NCBI GenBank assembly: GCA_028641055.1
Contig: JAPCYS010000656.1
Coordinates: 124,001-188,000 of the forward strand
Source of the DNA: Alopecurus myosuroides
Taxonomy: Eukaryota; Streptophyta; Magnoliopsida; Poales; Poaceae
DNA length: 64,000 nucleotides
Reading direction: 5' to 3'
Shown: positions 24,306 to 35,010 of the stretch, in pieces
How positions within the stretch are numbered: the stretch's first letter is position 1
How the letters are laid out: every line of letters starts with the position of its first letter
Notes under the pieces: model-generated
What the model was told of the DNA's origin: nothing
The model's input: the letters and a program-made list of their open reading frames with translations, nothing else
Database searches by the model: none
Program-made: the position numbers and the translations under genes

Positions 24306-24628
24306 CTCCCTCCGTCCAGGATTACTGGGCTCGTAGTGAAAAAATATTTGTCCAGCAATTAGCCCCCCACAAGGCCCCTAAGAATTAATTCTCCTAAAAA
24401 CCTGTAGCCTAATTATTGCTTAATCCCACCCGCAGCCCCACTTTACTCTCTCTTTCTTTTAACTGCCCAATGCGTGCTAACATGCGTACGGTTTGCCTGG
24501 CAACATTGATTAGACTTTAATTGAAAATTTTGCAACTCTCGCTTTGATTGGCTCCTGTAAAACCAGTAGCTGCATGCCTTGGTCGCGATACAAGACACTA
24601 CAAGCCCAGTAATCCCGGACGGAGGGAG
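24306..24628. mobile_element. Stowaway-like MITE (Tc1/Mariner), 323 bp
   Basis: The ends CTCCCTCCGTCCAGGATTAC and the inverted CTCCCTCCGTCCGGGATTAC are the classic Stowaway termini of grasses. The dinucleotide target TA is duplicated (24304-24305, 24629-24630). It is non-coding. Confidence 0.93.
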
Positions 24629-24630
24629 TA

Positions 24631-25218
24631 GTAAGTAGGCAAATCAACACTAACTTATTCATTTGGGCTAGGTGCAACAAAATAGACGAAAATATGTGGT
24701 TTGCTGCAAAAGATGTTTTGTTATGCAACAATTGCCCCAAAGAGTAGTGTTCGGTGCAATTTTCTCATAGTACAGGGTGGCGACGCGTTTCCGCAAAGAT
24801 CGAGATCTCGCGGTCACGGCGTGGCGAATCCGAGGATCTGGAGTAATGGCGGGGAGCTGATACCGCGACAGCCATCGCTACCGGACGGGAAGTTCCAAGC
24901 CGGCCACCGGTCCGCGTCATGGCGGCGACGGCGTCACGCTTGTGGACTGCGGAAACTTCCGCAGGCCAAGTTCCAACTCACGTGCAAGTGGGCAATCTGC
25001 CGGACGCGCGACAGCGGATCCGCCCGGTGTGTACTTTCATGTTTCATCGACGCAGATGAATCATCGTCCCCGTAGAGAAAGCCTCATCAATCAGCGTTTG
25101 TCGAGGCGCTAGGCCAAAACGGCAACACATGCTCCCTGCAGACGTGCGTGGTGTGTGGCCGCCTTTTCTATAAGAAAAAAAAAGAGCGTGAGCTGCCTGT
25201 ATTTCCCTTGAATTTTCC
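24631..25218. other. Gene-free stretch with GC-rich patch
   Basis: 24770-25075 is GC-rich and open in one frame, but has no recognisable domain or start context. I treat it as anonymous low-copy DNA or a decayed gene fragment. Confidence 0.3.
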
Positions 25219-25573
25219 CCGTTCCCAAAGCGAAGAGAACAGCATAAAACTATCACTTTCCAATCTAGATTTGTTGTTTGATACCACTTTGTCAATAGAA
25301 TACATCAATCTACTAGATTTTGAATTCTTTTTTCCGGAAGAGACTGATCGCGAATTGGCACTCGAACTGGCGCGAGAGAATAATGCTAGTTTTGTTCTAT
25401 TCTCTCTCGTCAGTTCAAGTGTCAACTCGCGATCAAAGAGCAATTAATCTTTTCCGCGAAATAAAATTTGAAATCTGGTAGATTTATGTATCCTATTGGC
25501 AAATTAACATCAAACAACAAATTTAGATTACAAAGTGGTACAGTAGTTTTATGCTATTCTTTCCCAAACGTCG
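25219..25573. repeat. 355-bp imperfect palindrome (foldback hairpin)
   Basis: The left arm (about 25219-25387) is the reverse complement of the right arm (about 25397-25573) at roughly three-quarters identity by eye. Landmarks are CAGCATAAAACTATCACTTT against its complement near 25540-25560, and CTGATCGCGAATTGGCACTC against GAGTGTCAACTCGCGATCA-like sequence near 25418-25435. The loop is only about 10-15 bases. The open frames on both strands here are consequences of the symmetry, not genes. Confidence 0.8.
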
Positions 25574-25889
25574 CCTCTCAGGATGTACCATGAATCATGT
25601 AATATGTCCTCTAGCTAGTTACGAACAGTTGATCAACGCTTACTTTCTTCTGAATCAATTGGGACTTTCTTGTGTGCGCTACTCGCGAGATTAGATTAAC
25701 CAAAAGCTTAGCCAGAACGAGCTGCCCCAATGGCATATGCTTCTCTGTATCACTGTCTTAAATTGCTAAATTGCCGGCAGGAGTTTGCTCGGACTTTGTA
25801 GTGTTTGCCTTTTCTTTGACGTGTGTTGTTTGCTATCTTTTCACGTCTCTCCCTCGCTGGTAGCACAGGTCATAGAGTGGAGGTTTCCA
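25574..25889. other. Gene-free stretch before the LINE fragment
   Basis: No supported gene or repeat structure. Confidence 0.3.
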
Positions 25890-26973
25890 CAACGTGACGA
25901 CGATCCATAGGATGTACTTATGCCTATACTATTATCTTGGAGATAGATCGCTCCAGTTGGTCTACCCTAGTCTCTTTGCTATTGTCTCGGATCCGACTAT
26001 TTCAGTTGCTGAAGCCGCACCAAATGGTATTTGGAACATCTCGTTCCGAAGGACATTTGGTCCGGTTGAGGCAGCTGTTTGGGCCGAGCTCATTGCAACT
26101 TTGCCGGGCTCTTTAGACGGAGCTCCGGACCGAGTTACCTGGAGCCTAGCGCCGTCAGGCTCCTTCTCGGTTAAATCGGCGTACCGCAGCTTGTTCCACG
26201 GTGTGGGCCAACCGTGGTCCGCCAAACTGTGGAAGACCCCTTTACCGTTGAAAATAAAGATTTTTGTATGGCAACTTTTGCGTGACCACCTTCCCTCGGG
26301 AGTGGAGGTTAGGAAACGTCAGGGGCCGGGAATGGCATGTGCCCGCTTTGTGGGATTCCGGGGACGGAAACCCATATCTTGTTCACATGCCCCGCGGCTC
26401 GGTTCTTGTGGAACTTCGTCTTTGAAGCTCTAGGACCTGACTGGCAGGCCCTGGAATTTGGCGAATTCTTGGAACTCCAGGCGAGGGGGAGCGGGAGGAG
26501 GCGTCGCCTCTTCTGGGTTATCTTTACTGGGATGACTTGGACTCTTTGGACCATTAGGAATAAGATGGTCATTGAATGGATTTTTCTTAGACGCGCTTCT
26601 GACTCGATGTTCAAATGTCTCGCCTTTCTGCAGCAGTGGCACCCGTTGTGCAGACAGCGGGACAGGGGTCAGCTGGATGACATGCTGGATCGTTTGGTGC
26701 TGGTGGCGCGGCGCATCTCTTCTTCTCCTCCACCCTCGAGTTGAGCCCAGTTGGGGGGTGGGATTCTTCCACCCCGCGCGTTTCTCCGCCATCATGTCGT
26801 TCCCTTCCTCTCCTAGTTGCTACATTCCGTACTATTTGTGCTTACTTGTGCTGTTGCCCCAGCGTGTTATCCTCTTTCTTCTCTCATTTTCTAATAACTT
26901 GTATGGTTTGTTGAACTGGATTGGTGGTTGCTTTATTTATAAAGCGGGGCGTAAAGCCTTTTTCGGCGAGTAA
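25890..26973 (+). pseudogene. 5'-truncated LINE (non-LTR retrotransposon) ORF2 C-terminus with 3' UTR
   Basis: The first frame (to about 26330) carries the region after the RT of plant LINEs: LGDRSLQLVYPSLF, NISFRRTFG, GSFSVKSAYRSL and PLKIKIFVWQLLRDHLPSG. After a frameshift near 26330 the second frame (to 26744) has the zinc-binding motif CPLCGIPGTETHILFTC, i.e. C-x2-C-x7-H-x4-C, of the zf-RVT domain, then TLWTIRNKMVIEW. The 3' UTR ends AAAGCCTTTTTCGGCGAG near 26970, a usual LINE tail motif. The RT and endonuclease are absent, as expected from 5' truncation during target-primed reverse transcription. Confidence 0.88.
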
Positions 26974-28145
26974 ACAGGATTCAAACGTGCACACCAATTC
27001 ATTAACCACCTTCTTATGACCTGCATTCTCATTGGTTCGACAAGACAAGACTACAGTTTGCCACACGTTTGCCCTGCACCTCCTTTAACGACTCCCTCTC
27101 CATCCGCAAGAGTAAACTTAGGACATGTTTGGTACCCCGGTTGGGCTCAGAAAATCTCACCTCGCCCCACTATTCTATGTTTGGTAGCCCGGCTTGATGC
27201 TCTGGGCACTGTCCGAGTCAGCCGGAAAAGGCTCCTCAGGCAGACTAAGGAGAGAAGTCATGATCGAGCTTTGCACCTCAGCCCGGCTGGCTTCGCCCGA
27301 GGACCCACGCGCGCACCCCCGACCATGACCCCACGTCTCATTACTTCTCATCCTCTCCTCTCTATCTTTCTCTCCCTTCACGAGCTTCTCCTTCCACCCG
27401 ACGCCGCCCTCCTGCCTTCTCCCGACGCCGTGTCGCGCTCTAGAGGCAGCTACGGACCGGCGCATAGTACCGCGCATCACCGCGCCGCCGACGCCGCGCA
27501 TCAACGCGCCCAACGCTCACCCAAACTCTATGCTAGGGGAGAAAGTGTGAGACCATGGGCCCAACGCTCACCCATGAACGAGTCTTGGTCTTGATGCTTT
27601 CCAGCAAAACGCCAATTGAGAGTGTGCGTTGTCGAAGGCAATTGCGTTCTAATGCTTTCAAATCCACCACGCCGTGAGCATAACAACCGACGAGATTCCC
27701 GTACGCAACTAACGGGGGTGGACTTGAGCACCAGAATCCACCAATCCACAAAATCGTCATCCACAACACGCAGATTGGCCGTTGATCGAATCCAAGAGCG
27801 CCTCATGCCAAATAGTCCGCGAGAACTAGAACCCTGTAAGAATGTGTGACATCATTTCCGTCTCCTAATCGCACAACGGGTAACTCTCCTGGTGAGGTAA
27901 GCCGCACTGTGTTGGTCTCTCCCATGTCTAGCATCATTCCATGCAAGCCAGCGAGATGAAGAATTTTATTCGTGGTGGCGCCGAGGACTTTTAATTGATC
28001 TTCCAAGATCTTCACACGGTCTCCCCGTGAAACAGCGCATCTGAAAGATCATTTATTAATCCCTTGTTTGATTTTGTGTGCTAGTTAACAAAACTATTGA
28101 TTGTCTAATCTGGTGATGAAAGTGGTCTAGATATTATGTTAATAA
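26974..28145. other. No clear gene; possible minus-strand coding relic at 27528-28015
   Basis: 27240-27510 is a CT-rich and GC-rich stretch. On the minus strand two consecutive frames, 28015-27803 (contains LGATTNKILHLAGLHGMMLD) and 27806-27528, look coding-like. They are in different frames and not assignable to a family. CATGTTTGGTACCCC at 27124 and ATGTTTGGTAGCCC at 27178 are short direct repeats. Confidence 0.3.
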
Positions 28146-29265
28146 TGTTGAAAGCGTCGAACACCAAAAGATAAAACAAGAAAGAAAAAATCTGTTTGAA
28201 TTTTGTCTGTCAGGAAAACCAGAATACCTGGCCCTGGAGGGGACGGATAATCTGGCCTGGAACTTTCCAACCAGTATTTTTGGCTATGGAATTTCTGCGT
28301 CGCATTGCGCGAGCCACCGGGTAGGGCCATATATTTGGCCGTAGATTTGTGGAAACGGGATATTTCAAAGTCGTCGCTAGAATTTTTTCTAAGGACCAAG
28401 CTGCGCGAGCCGCTGGATCCGGCCGGAGATTTCTTGTGAAGCTGGATTATTTAGTAAAACCAGAATATCCCCCTCCCCCTCGGGCCGGATAATCCGGCCC
28501 CTAAATTCCTACAGCCCCTTCAAACGGCTATTTTGATGGAGGGGTATATATACCCCATGTCTTCTTCAACCTTGGTTAGCTCAAACACTGCAAGAAGAAC
28601 ACCCACATTTGTGTCACCAAAATCAAGAGATCTTCCTCCCCTCCTACTCAAACTTTTTGATATTTGGAGGACTGAAGGAGAAGTCCGAGATCTAATATCT
28701 CACTGAGGCAATTTGCATTGGCCCCGCATTCACTGGAGGGATTACAACCTAGGATTTCCTTGAGGAAAATCGAGGCCTCTTGTTGCTTACGCTTTTCTCT
28801 CGTGACAGATTGTGTGGTGATTTGGGAGCCCCCAATTAAGTTGTGGGGTGTGTGCCCCAAGTATATTGTAAAGGCTCCGGATTCTGTCTTGAAGGATTCT
28901 AATATTCGAAAGTGAACCAAGTGTTTTGTGGAAAGGTTCACCGGAGAATAGGGTGAGGCCTTTGTGGTGTTGATCAAGCATGTTGTGGAAAAGCTCGCAC
29001 CCCTCCAATGAGACATACTCCCCTCAAAAGGAGTAACTCGAGAATACATAATTGTCTCCATGTGCTTCCATTTCGGTTACTTCTATACTTTCCTTTTAAT
29101 TGTATCTTATATCTTGCTTAGTGTTAAACTTCTCATTTAATAAATTCACCTTAGTTGCATATCTAGAGAATTTACCTTTGTGTCAAGCCCAAATCGAAAA
29201 TGTATTAAAAATTGGAGTAACAAATATTCACCCCCTCCTCTCTAGGTGCTTATACGATCCTTCCA
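28146..29265 (+). repeat. 5' LTR of the SIRE-like copia element
   Basis: I place the start at TGTTGAAAGCGTCGAACACC and the end at CGATCCTTCCA directly before the priming site. A perfect palindrome GGGGTATATATACCCC (about 28541-28556) contains the TATA box. CCGGATAATCCGG-type words occur at 28240-28500. The start is less certain than the end. Confidence 0.55.
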
Positions 29266-29266
29266 A

Positions 29267-29280
29267 CCGGTACCAGAGCC
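29267..29280 (+). other. Primer binding site (initiator tRNA-Met type)
   Basis: CCGGTACCAGAGCC, one or two changes from the usual TGGTATCAGAGCC that pairs with the 3' end of initiator tRNA-Met, immediately after the LTR. Confidence 0.7.
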
Positions 29281-29305
29281 TTGGCTCTTAACCGCCTAAG
29301 AGAAT

Positions 29306-31228
29306 ATGGGTACCAGAGAGGAGACGGGTACTGTGTCCGGCACTTCGGCTACCATGGAGGACCTCAAGAACATGGAAACATCCTTGATTTCTTCCATGCA
29401 ATCCCAACCGAATGAGATGCGTGAACTTATAGCGCAACTCATGAAAGCCAAGGACATCGTGCCCTCTCCTACTCCGGAGGAGTCCATCGCAGAGGACAAG
29501 GAGGAGTCCCATGAGTTACCTTATTGGTACGCTCTCAACCCACCAATCCCCCATCCTTCTATTAATCTTAGAGGATATCCGCCTAAGCTAAATGCATCTT
29601 TATTTTCTAAATGAAAATTTTCTATGAGATCTCATGTGAACAGTGCGTCCATTGAGTTTTGGAGAATCGCTGAAGTAGGATACAAGCCCGTGGATCCAAG
29701 CAACTTAACAAATAGATAAGTGGTTGATATTCAACTAAATGCCACCTCTTTTCACATGATCCGCCAAGCTGTGGGAGAAAAATATTTGACCCACATTAAT
29801 CACTTCACCGCCGCCAAAGAAGTTTGGGATGCTCTCTCCGGTGTATTTGTCGGAAATGAGAGTATGAAGAGGAATATATATGATATTTTGAGCAACCAAG
29901 CCAAAGGTTTCTTTATGGAAGAAGGTGAAGACCACGAGGACATGTATCAAAGACTCAAGACAATTGCCACCGCCTTTAGAGACCTTGGTGCCACATATGT
30001 TGATGATTATTGGGTCAAAAGAAAGTATGTGTGTGCCCTCATGCCATTTGAACCTGCCGACTTGAAGAGTCTCCAAGGAAGTCACAACAACCATATCATG
30101 ACCTCAAATGAAGTTATGTAAGAGATGCAAGCCTTCAAGGTTGCCGCCAAGACTGCTCAATACGACCGTGATCAGGCTCTAGGGATGCACAAAGGAACCT
30201 CACTTTCTTTGAAGTTCAAAGTTGTGGATCAAGAAGTAGAACAAGGAAGGGAAGAGTATGTGGCCCCATTGGCTCCCGAATAGTTCAATCCCACTCATAG
30301 AGACTACATGGCCTTTGTGGCAATGACCTTTTGGAAGAAGCCCACCAAAGACAAGGATCAAATGGAACAAAGCTACCAATCAAGTGGTAACAAGGAAGAT
30401 GGCTCAAACATAAGGACCTGCTTCAATTGTCAAGACAAGTTCCACTTTTCGTCGAGTGTCTTTATGAGAATAAATAATACCATGGAGGAAATCTTGTTCT
30501 CAAGGATAGATCAAAGATCCCACGCAAAAAGCCTTTCTTCAAGAAGAACACCTCCAACAAGAAACCACCTTCAAGGATTGTGTTGGTGAGTGAAGAAAAA
30601 TACTCGTCCAGGGATGATGAGGAAGAAGAAGAAACCACAAGTGAGGTGGCTGCCATAGCCATTGCTTCATCGACACCTCATTCTCTCTTTTAATTCCCCA
30701 ATGAGAACGTCTCTGCTTTGTGTCTAATGGACAAGGCCTATGAGGTATCATCTCCCCCTCTCCTAGACTACAAATGAAGTGCATGATCTTATTAGTCTTA
30801 GAGTAAAGGAAGAAAGTGTTTCCTTTGATCGTTTCATGACTGACTTGCAAGGTGAAAGCAAGAGACACTTTGAGTCTCTAATGAGTCAATATGGTGAGGC
30901 ACAAAGCCTCCTTGAAGAAAAAGGAAGAATTGAAAGAGAAGATGCTCTTGAAATTGCTTACCTTACCGTTACCCTTGAGGATGAGAAAGAGCTTTGAGTT
31001 ACTCTTGAGGAGAAACTTGATTCTATTGAGGAGTCACATAATGAAATCATTTCCAAAATCATTAAGGAACGTGACTATGCTATTGCTAAATTAAAATTGG
31101 ATAAAAAAGGACAAGGTTCAATTTGGTGTTGGTCATGCTAAACTAACAGAGGACCTAGAGAAGCTCACCAAGGCTCACAAGGCTTTGGAGAGTGATCACT
31201 CTACCCTCATCAAGTCTCATGAACAACT
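29306..31228 (+). pseudogene. gag: gag of the SIRE-like copia element (broken)
   Basis: It starts ATGGGTACC and continues in one frame to about 30450 through in-frame stops at 29612, about 29699, 30119 and about 30281. The capsid-like part contains AKEVWDALSGVFVGNE and MKRNIYDILSNQAKG, as in copia gag (UBN2-type). The zinc knuckle CFNCQDKFHF (about 30420) loses its last cysteine to a frameshift. A Glu-rich tail (FMTDLQGESKRHFESL, then a heptad-like coiled coil) is known from SIRE-lineage gag proteins of grasses. It ends where the gypsy LTR begins at 31229. No pol is visible. Confidence 0.82.
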
Positions 31229-32329
31229 TGATGCAAGGCGACCTAGTACACCAAGCATATCTACAACACCAAATGGACCCATGACGAGAGCTCGTCCAAG
31301 GGCCATGCAAGACAAGGTGAACTCGCTCCTATCCCTCTACGAATTCGATGACTTGGTGAATGGTGCGCTACCTCATGCCAACATCCTATGTGTGCTTAAG
31401 TACAACCCCCAAGATGATGCCAAGGACGCTCAAGAAGATTCCATGGAATATGGACAAGAAGCAAGAGTCAACGCCGAAGAAGGAGGAAGAACTCAGGGTC
31501 GTCGGCTCCAGTGCTGGTAACAGCCGGCCTAGACCAGTTCCAGCACCGCCGAACCGATGCCATAGCCGACCCAGGCCGGTCAGACAGAAAGGGATACCGT
31601 CCCACATCACGGTCCCAGCCGGTAGAGACCGGCACGAGCGTTGGCCAGACCGCCTGGAGACCAACACCGCCTCGGTCAGACAGAATGGTTACCGGCTCTA
31701 GCGCTGCCATAGACCGGCCCAGACCGGTTCTAGCGCCAGTTCAGCCAACTTACCAACCGGCATGGGAAAGATACCATCTTTGACCTCTGTGTCTTTTGGG
31801 GAATTTGACCATTTTACCCCTCTACCAACCCCCTACCCTATATATAGACCCCTCCTGCTCCTCCTAGGGTTAGAGATGAATTGAGATATTGAGCTTGGCT
31901 ATTTTGTTCCTCTTGTGAGGCTACTCCTATGATTTGTATCTAGGATCATATCAAGGATACTTCTAGTGTGTATCTAGAACCGTATCAAGGGTACTCCGTT
32001 TACCTAGTGATTGGATCGTATCAAGGCTACACCAGAATTGTCGTCCTTTCCCCTTGGGATTCAGTCGGTGTTCTTCTAATCTACCTCAAATGATCCTTGA
32101 GTCTCTATTGGTGTGGTGGACCGGACATGGTGTTAAATTGATTTTTGACAAGGTGGGTTCAAATCGATTGATTGTTCCGTAGGCAGCCGTTGCGGTCTAG
32201 TTGACAAGGAATCAAATCCCTCGGTTTGCACTATTTATCGGCTACCATGCTTCCCCTTCGATCCCCTTCGTGTTCTTTTTTGATTCGTGAACATCGGGAC
32301 CCGTCTCGTGGTAACCAACCACATCATCA
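31229..32329 (+). repeat. 5' LTR of the outer gypsy element, 1101 bp, carrying a pol-tail coding remnant
   Basis: It begins TGATGCAAGG and ends CACATCATCA, so TGATG at the start mirrors CATCA at the end. It opens with coding-like sequence (GPMTRARPRAMQDKVNSLL) that I know as the extreme C-terminus of gypsy polyproteins in Triticeae, which suggests that the 3' end of pol lies inside the LTR. A region rich in CCGGYCYAGACCGGT-like words follows (31500-31760), then a TATA box TATATATAG near 31839. Three TATCAAGGNTAC words occur at 31950-32030. Confidence 0.65.
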
Positions 32330-32330
32330 G

Positions 32331-32345
32331 GCATCAGTAGCCTTG
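32331..32345 (+). other. Primer binding site (degenerate tRNA-Met type)
   Basis: GCATCAGTAGCCTTG, one base after the LTR end, resembles GTATCAGAGCCTTG with one substitution and one inserted base. Confidence 0.5.
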
Positions 32346-32370
32346 TTTCCACGAATTTGACCACATATTC

Positions 32371-32866
32371 TGTCGCAGGATATTCACGGCAGACGTTACC
32401 GGGGGTAACTTAGGTTGGGACCGTGCTGTTACAAATATCGCCGAGACCCCAAATCTAGGGTTTCTACTCGAAATCTCTTAATCTCTATGACCTAGGAGCC
32501 TGCTTATATGGGCGGCTGGTCTCCTAGTCGTACAAGGTAAAAACTGGGTCATACCATATTAAGAGTCCTAATCTAGGTCTCCTTCGTGACCTCCAAGTCT
32601 TGAGTCTCCAACTTGTACAAGGTTTCCGGGTCTTCCAGAATCTTCCTTCTATGGCATCTTCCGAAGCTGAGTTATCCCCTGACTCCTCTGGCCGGGTAAT
32701 ATTCTGAGTCATCTCCTGACTCCTCTGGCCGGGTCTCCTTCCTGGCCGGGTCTCGCCTCCTGGTCGGGTCTCGCATCCTGGCCGGGTCTCCTCCTGGCCG
32801 GGTCTCACCTCTGGCTGGTCATACTTTCTTTGTCCTTAGGGGTACCAGGTTATCTTTCCCCCAACA
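32371..32866 (-). repeat. 3' LTR of the small Tat-like element (496 bp, shortened)
   Basis: It is the same as the 5' LTR at 34239-35010 except that about 276 bp are missing, including most of the 68-bp tandem array. It carries a CTGGCCGGGTCTC minisatellite at about 32690-32815. Confidence 0.9.
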
Positions 32867-34238
32867 GTAGCCCCCAAGTTTAAGCTGGATTCGAGCTTGT
32901 CTTGTTCTCCTTCATAATCTTGATTTTAGGCATCATGTTTCAGGTGAAGCAGTGAGCTCGATCATCCATGTTAAACTCATGAAATAAGTCAAATAACTAT
33001 ATAAAAGGATAAAACCCGGTTATACTTGTTAGACCAACTCATTTTGGCGGTCCTTTTTATCACCATATTTTTCTTCCTGGGTTCATACGCCTCCAGGTTT
33101 ATCTCAATAACATCCCATAAATCATGTTTCTTCCTGGGTTCATATGCCTCCAGGTTACCGAGATAGGTCTTCTCAATATGTCGATGGTTTAGATGACCCT
33201 TTTGCAAACTTTTAACTGTAAGATGGCTTTCGCATGGATTATCACTGCTGTACTCACTCTGTAAAACAGGGTCAGTTAAGTCCCCATGGGCATCATAACT
33301 GATTGAGGTTACAGGAGAACAAACATGCCATATAAGTGCGAGTCACATCGAGCTTAAGCAAGATAGGCAAGTATATAATGGCTAGGACATAGCCGAGTTA
33401 CACGATTGCAGCTGCATCTAAGCGATGACGAGCCCCCATAACCGAAAGTGGCATCATGGCCGGGTCATTAGGTTTGAAGCTGTTGCATGGTTTAGATGAC
33501 CCTTTTGCAAACCTTTAACTGTAGGCCGACTTTCGCATGGATTATCACTGCTGTACTCACTCTGTAAAACAGGATCAGTTAAGTCCCCATGGGCATCATC
33601 ACTGATTGAGATTACAGGAGAACAAACAGGCCATATAAGTGCGAGTCACATCGAGCTTAAGCAAGATAGGCAAGCATATAATGGCTAGGATATAGCCGAG
33701 TTACAGGATTGCAGCTGCATCTATGCGATGACGAGCCCCCATAACCAAAAGTGGCATCATGGCCGGGTCATTAGGTTTGAAGCTGTTGCTTCCATAGAGC
33801 AAAGCAGCCCCTAAGACCACTGAGCAATGGTGGGTCTCCTTTTTCAGAAGTCTCCAACACATTGAGATACATAGGACGAGGGCGGGTCTCCTCTTCCAGG
33901 ACTTTTCGGCTCATCGTGATCAATAAAATGCAATGGTGAGACTCTTTTCTTATTTTCCAGCTCATTGACCTGTATGAAACAACATGGCGGGTTTTCTATC
34001 TCTTCGACCAAAATTAAACCGGATGTACGTACCATACCCACGAAGACGTTAACCCGGCCGATCGTGATGACAGATCCGATTCCAGCCGATCCGACTTTGG
34101 CCCCCAGCCAAAATCGTCGACGATCTTCTCTCCTTCGGGGTTGGTGATGAACTCTCCGATTACGAGGTTCTTCATGCTTTCCCGAGCTTCTCCCGTGATG
34201 TAAACACCTTTGGACGTAGCCCCACGGTGGGCGCCAAC
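32867..34238 (-). other. Interior of the small Tat-like element, no gene
   Basis: No long ORF. It contains a 303-bp tandem duplication (33184-33486 and 33487-33789) with few differences. GTTCATANGCCTCCAGGTT occurs twice near 33083 and 33139. The priming site lies at its right end (about 34219-34236 on the minus strand). Confidence 0.8.
33184..33789. repeat. 303-bp tandem duplication
   Basis: Both copies start ATGGTTTAGATGACCCTTTT and run to TTTGAAGCTGTTGC. The period is 303 bases by position. Differences are scattered single bases. Confidence 0.92.
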
Positions 34239-35010
34239 TGTCGCGGGATATTCACGGCAGACGTTACCGGGGGTAACTTAGCTTGGGGCAAATCGACTCT
34301 GGTGTTTGGGAGAGGGTTTAGCTCGGATTGGACACAAGGATTATCCTGGTTCAGCCTCTCCATTGGAGATAATAGCTTACTTCCAGCTGGGATCTTATTA
34401 GCTATCGATCTAGAGGCTCGGACTGCAATGTCGCCGAGACCCCAAATATAGGGTTACAAATATCGCTGAGACCCCAAATCTAGGCTCGGACTGCAATGTT
34501 GTCGAGACCCCAAATATAGGGTTACAAATATCGCCGAGACCCCAAATCTAGGCTCGGACTGCAATGTCGTCGAGACCCCAAATCTAGGGTTACAAATATC
34601 GCCGAGACCCCAAATTTAGGGTTTCTACTCGAAATCTCTTAATCCCTATGACCTAGGAGCCTGCTTATATGGGCGGCTGGTCTCCTAGTCGTACAAGGTA
34701 AAAACTGGGTCATACCATATTAAGAGTCCTAATCTAGGTCTCCTTCGTGACCTCCAAGTCTTGAGTCTCCAACTTGTACAAGGTTTCCGGGTCTTCCAGA
34801 ATCTTCCTTCTATGGCATCTTCCGAAGCTGAGTTATCCCCTGACTCCTCTGGCCGGGTAATATTCTGAGTCATATCCTGACTCCTCTCGCCGGGTCTCCT
34901 TCCTGGCCGGGTCTCGCCTCCTGGCCGGGTCTCCTTCCCGGCCGGGTCTCACCTCTGGCTGGTCATACTTTCTTTGTCCTTAGGAGTACCACGTTATCTT
35001 TCCCCCAACA
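34239..35010 (-). repeat. 5' LTR of the small Tat-like element (772 bp)
   Basis: It begins (plus strand) TGTCGCGGGATATTCACGGC next to the priming site and ends TTTCCCCCAACA. It contains three copies of a 68-bp unit and the CTGGCCGGGTCTC minisatellite (about 34870-34955). Confidence 0.92.
34415..34618. repeat. Three tandem copies of a 68-bp unit
   Basis: The units start GGCTCGGACTGCAATGT at 34415, 34483 and 34551. Each holds two half-copies of CGAGACCCCAAATNTAG. The 3' LTR of the same element keeps only one partial unit. Confidence 0.95.

Larger units (their letters stand above)
28146..31228 (+). mobile_element. Copia element of SIRE-like type: 5' LTR and broken gag, interrupted at 31229
   Basis: An LTR, a tRNA-Met-type priming site and a gag with CCHC motif and coiled-coil tail occur in order. 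The body is then cut by the Ty3/gypsy LTR beginning at 31229, and the rest of the element is not seen in the window. Confidence 0.75.
32371..35010 (-). mobile_element. Small non-autonomous Tat-like LTR element (2.64 kb)
   Basis: Two LTRs in minus orientation flank a 1372-bp interior. On the minus strand the LTR starts TGTTGGGGGAAAGATAAC and ends GTGAATATCCCGCGACA. The priming site TGGCGCCCACCGTGGGGC follows the right-hand (5') LTR; the tract AACTTGGGGGCTAC precedes the left-hand (3') LTR. The flanks TATTC and TATCC are a target duplication with one change. The interior has no pol, so the element depended on a partner. Confidence 0.9.

Noticed and set aside
24701..25075. 124-codon frame in GC-rich DNA
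   Set aside because: No recognisable domain; begins in a MITE flank; composition alone is not enough.
25148..25447. Overlapping 99- and 91-codon frames on both strands
   Set aside because: They are mirror images caused by the palindrome.
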